Assembly (NCBI GenBank): GCA_963734275.1
Contig: CAVTGO010000006.1
Span: forward strand, 109,866-173,865
From: CAVTGO01 sp963734275
GTDB taxonomy: Bacteria > Actinomycetota > UBA4738 > HRBIN12
Reading direction: 5' to 3'
DNA: 64,000 nt
Positions 56,173 through 64,000 of this stretch are shown here, piece by piece; within the stretch, counting starts at the first letter, position 1, and each line of letters starts with the position of its first letter. The notes below the pieces were generated by a model. That model was not told where the DNA came from, ran no database searches, and worked only from the letters and a program-made list of their open reading frames with translations. A program made the translations under genes and the position numbers.

Positions 56173-57125
56173 TGCCGTCCGGACGCCCGCGCGTGCTCGC
56201 GCTGACCGTCGTCGCGGTGCTCGCCGCCGCCGGCGCCGGGCGTCCGGTATCGGCGCAGCCCGCTCCGGCCGATCCGGTGGCCGCGGTGCTGGGCAATCTC
56301 GAGCGCGCCCTGGCCTCCGGCAGCCGCGAGGGGTTTGCCGCGCTCTTCGCCACCAGCGTCGCCGAGGTGGGCATCCGCATCTACGCCGACGAACTGCTGC
56401 GCCCCGGCGTCGTGGAAGCGATGGTGAAGGAGCGCGAGCGCGCCCCGCTCGAAGGCGTGCCACCCGGCGACGGCTACCGCATCGTGGCCGATTTGTTCAT
56501 GGCCACGCCGGGACGCGGCCGGGTGCTGACCGTCGGCCTGGACGTGCGGCGCCCGCCCGGCGGCGACTCGAGCTCATGGAGAGTGGTCGGGTTCGAGTCG
56601 CTCAGTTCGGTGGACGGACTGTACAAGCTGCGGCTCAATGCCGGCACTCGGTACAGCGCCAGGAATTTCGTCGTCACCTCGGAGGACCTGGAGCTGAGGC
56701 TCGACGACGGCGTCGTGTTTCAGGTCGAGTGCGACGACGGCGTCACCGGCCTGGTGCTCTTCGGCCGCGGCGTGATGAAATTCGCGCCGACGCCGGCCGC
56801 CGAGCGCGGGCAGCTGAAGATCTTCTCCGGCAGCGAAACGATGGCGGCCGCCTTCGAGACGGCGTTCGTCCGCCTGAGCCCATCGGACTTCGCCAGGCGC
56901 GTCACCAGGGAACGGCTCACGGAGCAGCCGGTCGATCCGCGCATCGCCAGGCGCGCGCAGAGCGTCTTCGTCCGCCAGTCCGCCAAGTCGTTCAGCGTCG
57001 ACCTGCAGGAGATGAGCCGGAACACCTGGCATCTGCTGCCCCCGTCCGAGGACCTGGTGGCCGAGGTGGCTCAGATCTACCCGCTCTTGATTCCGTCCCA
57101 CCGGCCGGCCCGGCCGTCGCACTGA
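56172..57125 (+). CDS. Exported hypothetical protein
   Basis: An intact 317-residue protein with a signal peptide (residues 1-27, VLALTVVAVLAAAGAGRPVSAQ). The middle includes EGFAALFATSVAEVGIRIYADELL, TRYSARNFVVTSEDLELRLDDGVVFQVE and SAKSFSVDLQEMSRNTWHLLPPSEDLVAEV. The last part resembles the N-terminus of some acidobacterial peptidase-associated proteins, but I recognise no domain with confidence. It overlaps the phosphatase gene stop (TGATG) and the next small ORF. Confidence 0.7.
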   Translation: MPSGRPRVLALTVVAVLAAAGAGRPVSAQPAPADPVAAVLGNLERALASGSREGFAALFATSVAEVGIRIYADELLRPGVVEAMVKERERAPLEGVPPGDGYRIVADLFMATPGRGRVLTVGLDVRRPPGGDSSSWRVVGFESLSSVDGLYKLRLNAGTRYSARNFVVTSEDLELRLDDGVVFQVECDDGVTGLVLFGRGVMKFAPTPAAERGQLKIFSGSETMAAAFETAFVRLSPSDFARRVTRERLTEQPVDPRIARRAQSVFVRQSAKSFSVDLQEMSRNTWHLLPPSEDLVAEVAQIYPLLIPSHRPARPSH

Positions 57126-57211
57126 TGGTGGACAACATCGAGATCGCCATCGAGACGCTCCGCGTCAAAGGCTTTCACGCAATCAACGAAGACGAACTGA
57201 AGGAAACGTAA
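57125..57211 (+). CDS. 28-residue ORF overlapping the previous stop
   Basis: ATG at 57125 overlaps the TGA of the exported protein gene (TGATGG). The product MVDNIEIAIETLRVKGFHAI plus an acidic NEDELKET tail is a plausible amphipathic helix. It could be a small translationally coupled protein or the start of a gene lost by frameshift or at the block 2/3 boundary just downstream. Confidence 0.35.
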   Translation: MVDNIEIAIETLRVKGFHAINEDELKET

Positions 57212-57224
57212 GAAGAGCTGTAGG

Positions 57225-57300
57225 GGAGTAGTGGAGTAGAGAAGAAAGACTATCAACTCCTCCACTACTCCACTGCTCCTCTACTCCACTACTCCACTCC
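57225..57300. repeat. Inverted and octameric tandem repeat region
   Basis: Five units based on CTCCACTN run with period eight from 57260 to 57299 (CTCCACTA, CTCCACTG, CTCCTCTA, CTCCACTA, CTCCACTC). GGAGTAGTGGAGTAG at 57225-57239 is the exact reverse complement of 57281-57295. The region could fold as a long hairpin and sits at the transition from acidobacterial-like to planctomycete-like genes. Confidence 0.7.
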
Positions 57301-57303
57301 GCC

Positions 57304-58025
57304 ATGCCCATCAACGTCACTTGCCCTGGCTGCATGAAGCGCTTCAGCGTGGCCGATAAATTCGCCGGCCAGAAGGGCCCCTGCCCGAAGTGCAAGGCCG
57401 TCATCACCATTCCCAAGAAGGAAGAGGAGGTGGTGATCCATGCGCCGGAGCATTCGGAAGCCGGCGCGGTCGGCGCCGGCGGCCGGCACGTTCTCAAAAC
57501 GTACAAGCGAACGGACACGAAGTTTCAGCCGCTCGTGTTCACGGGCGTCATCGGCTTCGTGCTCGTTGCGCTGCTGGTGGCGCTCGTGCTGCGCAGCACG
57601 GGCGACGTCAGACTTGTGATGAAGGCCGCCGGCGGCGATCGTGCTCGGCCCGCCGCTTGCCTGGGCGGGTTACACGTTCCTCCGCGACGCCGAATTGGAA
57701 GCCTACCAGGGCGTGCCGCTGATGCTTCGCTCGCTCGCCTGCGGGCTGGTTTACGCGCTGCTGTGGGGCGTCTTCGTGTTCCTCGGCGACCGGTTCTTCG
57801 GCGACGCATTTCAGCAAGGGCCTGGAAATCTGGCAAATGGTCGTGCTGATCGTCCCCATCTTCGCCGCCGGCACGCTGGCCGCGTACGCGTCGTTCGACC
57901 TCGAGCCGGGCAGCGCGTTTTTCCATTGCGCGTTGTATTTCGCCGTGACCGTGCTGCTGCGGCTCGTCGCCGGGCTGCGGCGATTCCGGGCTTGGGAGGC
58001 GGAACATGAAGCGCGTACCGTAGTA
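57304..58025 (+). CDS. Zinc-ribbon multi-pass membrane protein, planctomycete-like, frameshifted
   Basis: MPINVTCPGCMKRFSVADKF, then KGPCPKCKAVITIPKKEEE: an N-terminal CxxC...CxxC zinc ribbon. After LKTYKRTDTKFQPLV a membrane segment follows (FTGVIGFVLVALLVALVL). Two shifts (near 57640 and 57815) then allow LGPPLAWAGYTFLRDAELE, ACGLVYALLWGVFVFLG and VVLIVPIFAAGTLAAYASF. This architecture is, from memory, typical of Pirellulaceae and other Planctomycetota. Function unknown. ATG four bases after the octamer repeat. Confidence 0.75.
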
Positions 58026-58038
58026 GTTGTCAGGATTG

Positions 58039-58100
58039 CGGAATGCGAGTTGCGGATTGCGAATTTGCAATCTGCATTGCAATCCGCAATCCGCATTCCG
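58039..58100. repeat. Intergenic long inverted repeat
   Basis: CGGAATGCG (58039-58047) pairs with CGCATTCCG (58092-58100), and TGCGGATTGC (58051-58060) with GCAATCCGCA (58079-58088). Together they could form a 20-bp imperfect stem. It lies between the zinc-ribbon gene and the HD gene; no T-run. May be a dispersed palindromic repeat of the host genome. Confidence 0.65.
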
Positions 58101-58120
58101 AAATCCGAAATCGATCGCCC

Positions 58121-59457
58121 GTGACCACGATCCACGACATCCCCGAAGTCGGCCGCTGGCGCGGCGCGGCGGCCTCGTGCGGATTCCGCCGGGCGTCGAC
58201 GTGCCGCTCACCGATCGCGTGCGGCGGCTGATCGACACGGCCGCGTTTCGCCGGCTCGCGCACATCAGCCAGCTCGGCCTCGTGAGCCTGGTCTATCCGG
58301 CCGCCAATCACTCGCGGCACGAGCATTCGCTCGGCGTGTTCCTGGCCGCGATCGAGTATCTCGACCGGCTGGCGGCCGACGAGCGGTTTGCCGCCGCGGT
58401 CTCGCCGAAGGATGCCGAGGTGTTTCTCGCGGCCGCGCTGCTGCACGACGTCGGCCACTGGCCGTTCGGCCATCCGATCGAAGACCTGCACCTGCCGCAG
58501 ATTGCCGGGCACGAGAAGCTCGGCCGACGCTACGATTCTCGACGGGCGAAGTCGCCGACGTGCTGCGCAACGATTGGCAGCTCGATCCGGCCGACGTCGC
58601 CGATCTCGTTTCCGGCGAGGCGCAGACACCGCGCCCAGCGAATCCTGCGCAGCATGCTTTCCGGGCCGATCGACGTCGACAAAATCGACTACCTGACGCG
58701 CGACAGCCTGCACGCCGGCGTGCCCTACGGCCAGCATTTCGATCGCCGCCGCCTGATCAACAGCCTGTGCCTCAACGAGGCGGGCGATGCGCTGGCGATC
58801 ACCGACAAAGGCAAGACGGCCGCCGAGATGATGGTCTTCGCCCGCTACGTGATGTTCAGCGAAGTGTATTGGCATCACGCCGTGCGCTCGGCGACCGCGA
58901 TGTTCCAGCGGGCGTTTTACTTGCTGCACGACTCGCTCGATCTCGAACGCATCTGTCGAATTGACCGAGCGGCCGATGATCGACGCCCTGCTCGCCGCGG
59001 CCGCGAACGGCCCGGCCGCCGATTTGCTCGAGCGGCATCTTCGGCGCACGCCGCGCAGCTGTACAAGCGACTCGCGCAGTACAGCTACTTTGAAGAGCCG
59101 CACATGTATCGGCCGACTGGCCCGCCGGCCATACGGCGAGCTTGTGCCATCGCGGCCGAAGCGATCGCGGCCACACTTATCGGCCGCGCTCGGCGAAGCT
59201 GGTCGCCGCTCACGAAGTGCTCGTCGATGCGCCGCCGACGGAGCTCGAAGTCGATTTCAACGTCGACGTGTATTTCGCGAAGAGAGCGCATCTATCGCCG
59301 ACTCGGCGAGATCTCGCCGGTCGTCCGCACGCTGGCGCAGGAGCAGTTCGACGACTACGTGAAACGCGTGCGAATATTCATCCACGCGCGACTGGCAGCA
59401 AAAGCGCGGCGGCTGCCTGATCTGAAGCGATACTTGGTTGACGCCCTTGACGGGTAG
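58121..59457 (+). CDS. HD-domain phosphohydrolase (SAMHD/dGTPase-like), multiply frameshifted
   Basis: Reconstructed from several frames. A GTG at 58121 gives TTIHDIPEVGR; then VRIPPGVDVPLTDRVRRLIDTAAFRRLAHISQLG, HSRHEHSLGVFLA and ALLHDVGHWPFGHPIED (HD motif), DVDKIDYLTRDSLHAGV and KTAAEMMVFARYVMF. The end is LAQEQFDDYVKRVRIFIHARL to a TAG at 59457. HD phosphohydrolases of this type hydrolyse dNTPs or related nucleotides. At least four frameshifts in 1.3 kb. Confidence 0.83.
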
Positions 59458-59539
59458 CACATCGATCACACCAATATGTTCGATCTTGAAACTCCTAGCA
59501 GCTGCGCGGCTGAAGTGAATACTTTTCGGAGGAGAAGAC

Positions 59540-60030
59540 ATGAAATCACTTTGTGATTTTATGACTGTGGCTGCCTGGTCAATCTTGTTTCTTCACCTCG
59601 CGTTGCCGTGTCATGCTCAAGAGAACGCTGCGGCAACTAGTGTTACAAAGATTGCGGTTGAGGACATTGGTGAAGTTGAGGCCATTAAGGAGGCGGAATT
59701 CCGCATCGGAGGACCGATCGAATCTTCTTGATTGAGGATGACTGGGAGTTGAATCGATGCACGCAGCTGCTTCCAAAGCTTCCGCAGATTGATACTACGA
59801 AGGAATGCCTGCTGGTGGTGATGTCGTGGCCGCGAATGGCGCGAGTCTTGAAATCGATCGAGGTAGTGGAAAAAACCCTGGTAATCAAACTTGACCAAGA
59901 AGCGTCGGTATTAATCGAGACTAAAGACTACCGCCCGCCTAAGTTCCTCGTGTTCAAACTGCCGGCGTGGCAAGGACCGGTGCGCGTCGAGGTCAATGGC
60001 GAGCCCAGTTTCACGATTCTCGCGCGATGA
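59540..60030 (+). CDS. Exported hypothetical protein, probably one frameshift
   Basis: The first frame (59540-59731) starts MKSLCDFMTVAAWSILFLHL with a signal peptide ending in HAQ, then KIAVEDIGEVEAIKEAEFRI. The second frame (59728 on) continues IEDDWELNRCTQLLPKLPQ, LKSIEVVEKTLVIKLDQEAS and VRVEVNGEPSFTILAR to the stop at 60030. One missing base near 59715 would join them. GGAGGAGA lies before the ATG. GC here is clearly lower than in block 1. No domain recognised. Confidence 0.55.
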
Positions 60031-60132
60031 GGCTTTAGCGAAACGGAGCCATGAAGTGTGGGAGGAGATCTTGCGGCTGCATAGCGGCGGTCGGCCGACG
60101 TTGCCCCAACAAATACGACGTTACAAGCGAAT

Positions 60133-60345
60133 ATGCGCAACATGTCAGATGATGAAATCAAGCTCCACATCATGGAGAACAAAGACAAGTTCTGGCGGGA
60201 GGAAGCTGCTCCCTACTACGACTTACTCTTTCGAGACTTAGTCGACATGCGAGCCAAACCGATCGTGCCGCGCATCTTCGCCTTGATCGAATCGATGGGC
60301 AAGCACGACAAGTCAAGCAAGCCTGCGGTCGAGGCGGGCTCGTAG
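60133..60345 (+). CDS. Small hypothetical protein, fragment
   Basis: A 70-residue ORF, MRNMSDDEIKLHIMENKDKF to SMGKHDKSSKPAVEAGS, acidic N-terminus and basic end. An overlapping frame just upstream (about 60024-60130, EALAKRSHEVWEEILRLHSG) also looks protein-like, so this may be the C-terminal part of a frameshifted gene starting near 60020. No domain recognised. Confidence 0.35.
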   Translation: MRNMSDDEIKLHIMENKDKFWREEAAPYYDLLFRDLVDMRAKPIVPRIFALIESMGKHDKSSKPAVEAGS

Positions 60346-60373
60346 GTATCGGTGGCCCGGAGATTGTAGAGCA

Positions 60374-60822
60374 ATGCAAAAACGCGATGAAGTCATGGAA
60401 CCCGCGAGCACGCGCGACAGCCATGGGGCTAATGGCTCAGTTTGCCTTACCAGACATGCGTGCCATGGCTCGCAAAATATCGCCGTGTTGGATCGCTCTA
60501 CCGTACTAAGTTCAATGGCAATCTTGCGGCGGATCGGCATCACTAAAGACGACGTGCCACACCTCATTCACGCCCTGGAACAGGTAGAGAAGTACTACTC
60601 GGCCAACCGGAGGATCGGCCGAAATTGTCAGACGGCTACGATGGCGAGGTGGCGCAGTCGCTAATCTATGAACTCGGCGAGTTGGGGCCGGATGCAACTG
60701 AGGCGCTGCCTATTTTAGAACGGTTCACGACCGATCCTCGCCTGCCGTTGCTGGCGTTTCAAAAGAACGCGCAAGGAGCGATTGACAAGATAAATCGGGA
60801 CAAAGAAACTCCGAAGCCATGA
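60374..60822 (+). CDS. HEAT-repeat-like protein, fragment with frameshift
   Basis: The first frame gives LRRIGITKDDVPHLIHALEQVEKYY near 60528-60605; after a shift near 60625 a second frame gives AQSLIYELGELGPDATEALPILERFTTDPRLPLLAFQKNAQGAI to 60822. The LGELGPDATEALPIL pattern is typical of planctomycete HEAT-like repeats. The N-terminal residues from 60374 are of unclear value. Function unknown. Confidence 0.5.
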
Positions 60823-61040
60823 GTGTGAAAGATGCCTGCCACGCATCGGTACAAAGTCAGGGTAGGAAGAACGGTTCTGCGTTTTGATGCTAGGCTTCGA
60901 TCTGGAACAGCACTGCAAAGCCGGTAGCTGCTAGCATGAATTCCCGCACGGCCCCGGCGAGTCAGCAGTGGCACCGAGCAATTGGCGATGGCGTTGCTGA
61001 ACCAAATGCTGCTGCCGTGAAAACCGCGATTTTATCGAGC

Positions 61041-61489
61041 TCAAACCGCCGTCACAGTTTCAGCCACAGCCCGAGGCACATCCTGGCACAGCCGTTTCGT
61101 CACAAACTTCTTCGTGGTCATCATGCGTTTTGTCCGCACCTGAGCCTGGCGATAGGCAGCCATCTCTGCTTCCAGTTGCTCGTCGGTGAGCCCACCCTGC
61201 CCTACTAGGATTTCCGCAATCGGCCGTTTGCGGTCGGCTTGGATCATGAGCAGCCGCATCACGTCGTCCCGCGTCATGAGCCCCATTTCAATGGCTAGGT
61301 CGCCGAACAGCACGTTCGGGGCGTGCTCTGGGCGCGGAGGATGTTAAAGATGTCCCGGGCCGCGAGTATGCCCTCTTCGAGGGCCAACTGACCGATCGGC
61401 ACGAGCATGCTCAATTGCACCTCCACTGCCGCGACCAACTGCTCGGCCGTAATAACCCCACTCTTTTTCAAATGCACGGCAAAATGCAT
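61041..61489 (-). CDS. MshEN/GspE-N-like protein, one frameshift
   Basis: About 150 residues from two frames. From 61489: MHFAVHLKKSGVITAEQLVAAVEVQLS, IGQLALEEGILAARDIFNILRAQ; after a shift near 61310: NVLFGDLAIEMGLMTRDDVMRLLMIQ, IAEILVGQGGLTDEQLEAEMAAYRQAQ. Three G-L-I/T-x-x-Q-L units resemble the MshEN (T2SSE N-terminal) domain that binds nucleotides such as c-di-GMP in pilus ATPases. Here it stands alone, as I recall for several Planctomycetota. Function unknown. Confidence 0.6.
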
Positions 61490-61985
61490 GGCGACTCCTC
61501 AACACCTGCGCAAAAGCAAAGCTACACAGATCGCAAGATCAATGGATGCCAATCTCGATTGCTGCTACGTGAACCCTAGGTCGCAAAGTTTGTGCGATAA
61601 CGGCAGGTGCGGTCGAAGCGAATATTACGATCTGCGCGGAAACGGTTGCCGACGCGCGGCTGACTGCGGGTCAGGTGGCATCGCGTTGCCAATAGGAATA
61701 AGCATGCTGGACCTTGTTTGACGATTCGATCACATAGTGCGGCCTAGGTCCAAAACCATGCTCACGCCCCGGCGGCAGAGCATGCGCACTCGCACGAACT
61801 TCGAGTCGCAACGCCGAGCAACTTTCTCGTGCGTTAATCTGAACTGGCTCCGGTCAGTTTGCCGATAGCATCATCAGATCGGCTTACATAAGCCGGTCGG
61901 CTTGCACCGGAAGTAAGCCTTCGTCGATTGCCCGCGGACGGATTCGGGCGACTCGTGAAACTCGCGTCCCAGCGGCGAAAGAGTT
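61490..61985. other. Gap without a recognisable gene
   Basis: Nearly 500 bases with no frame that looks protein-like. A 7-bp stem with a two-base loop lies at 61880-61895 (CGGCTTA / TAAGCCG). I see no tRNA. A real gene could be hidden by indels, given the error rate around it. Confidence 0.5.
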
Positions 61986-62430
61986 TTGCGGACGAAACGC
62001 AACCTAACCAAACAAGCCGCCAACCCGCACTTTCTCCTCATCTCAGAAGCAACACTCAGCGACGGCGACCAGCCGCGTGGAAGTTCGTATTGCAATCCGT
62101 GGGCGAAGAAGAAACACTTCTCTGCCGCCGATACGGAGTACGAAAACCGGGCCAGCCGGCTCGAGCTGCTGGCGGTCGTCCGCGGCCTCGAGACGCTCGG
62201 CCAGCCTCCCGCGTGACGCTGCTAACCCGCAGCCGCTACGTGCGGCGCGGCATCCGTCGCGAGTTCGAACCTGGCGCGATCGCCGTTGGCATTGGGAACG
62301 GTTCGGCAAACTAGTGCCAATTCGCGACCACGATCTCTGGCAACGCATCGACGGGCGCTCCAATACCACCAGGTGGAATGCTGTGCGTGGACGAACAACG
62401 GCGCCAGCGAGCCCAGCACACGCGGCAAAA
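61986..62430 (+). CDS. rnhA: RNase HI-like protein, heavily frameshifted
   Basis: Fragments in order but in alternating frames: PHFLLISEATLSDGDQPRGS (near 62025-62085), WKFVLQSVGEEE, FSAADTEYENRASRLELLAVVRGLETLGQP, SRVTLLTRSRYVRRGIR, WRDRRWHWERFGKLVPIRDHDLWQRID and RALQYHQVECCAW near 62355-62394. The pattern DTEYENRASRLELLAVVRGL...VTLLTRSRYV corresponds to the NRxEL...S-YV core of bacterial RNase HI. RNase HI removes RNA from RNA-DNA hybrids. At least five indels in about 450 bases, so this is sequencing or assembly damage. The start codon is uncertain. Confidence 0.65.
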
Positions 62431-62657
62431 AGTCGCGTTTCTGGCAGGTTCAACCACGTTCAACGCGTCGGCAAACCGCGGCTGGAATATTGCCGCCGTG
62501 CTGGGCGGCCTTCGCCGCAGCGTTCTGACACCGATTTCATCAATCTGGCGGCCGGCGTTTACTCGGGCCGCTTAACTGAACACAATAAAACCGCGTGACA
62601 GGCGGCCCCAGAGGATGGGGATTCCACCGTTGTCGCGGCTCCTGAGGAGAAACCCCA

Positions 62658-64000
<1,343 letters not shown>

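Overview
The window reads as an assembled metagenomic scaffold, not a stretch of one genome. Three blocks differ in gene families, base composition and sequence accuracy. Taxon assignments are inferred from gene families and style; no search was run.

Block 1 (1 to about 43.18 kb) is very GC-rich, densely packed and almost free of broken genes. It looks actinobacterial: an InhA-like enoyl reductase, a DUF222/HNH endonuclease, DUF2630, a PknB-type kinase, a PspC histidine kinase/LuxR regulator pair, a DrrAB-like transporter and many GTG starts with 4-bp overlaps. Main units are: a seven-gene minus-strand run from lon (16399) to an ABC-2 permease (8015); a plus-strand MoxR ATPase, DUF58 and DUF4129-like cluster followed by DrrAB-like ABC genes (18.2-23.5 kb); a metabolic, membrane and export stretch (23.6-32.3 kb); a secreted trypsin-like protease (32.4-33.3 kb); a small accessory island with a frameshifted FINCPFD-type gene and its 50-residue partner (33.9-34.7 kb); a minus-strand VOC, AAC(2')-like and DinB set (34.7-36.1 kb); a PspC envelope-stress module (36.3-39.7 kb); and a Ser/Thr kinase beside the C-terminal half of a DUF2207 protein.

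Block 2 (about 43.18 to 57.2 kb) starts in the middle of a gene. The DUF2207 C-terminus is joined in frame to the N-terminal part of a 4-alpha-glucanotransferase. The genes look like those of an Acidobacteriota (Vicinamibacteria-like) organism: an aminotransferase, an M49 dipeptidyl peptidase III, a beta-CASP metallo-hydrolase, an SDR, OmpA-like and VWA proteins, a second aminotransferase, a Kbl-like enzyme and a SpoIIE-type phosphatase. Nearly every gene from 43 to 49 kb has several frameshifts; from 49 to 57 kb there is about one per gene, with some genes intact.

Block 3 (about 57.3 to 64 kb) looks planctomycetal: a zinc-ribbon membrane protein, an HD phosphohydrolase, small hypothetical genes, a MshEN-like protein, an RNase HI-like gene and the start of a glycogen branching enzyme. 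GC is lower from about 59.5 to 62 kb, and frameshifts are frequent.

I did not find a convincing new multi-gene system. The best candidates are the FINCPFD gene with its small basic partner, a chromosomal AAC(2')-I-like gene in a VOC/AAC/DinB unit, a stand-alone double Clp-N protein with a zinc ribbon opposite lon, and a repeated 12-bp element in the PspC divergent promoter. The most important observation for a user is that the scaffold is probably chimeric.
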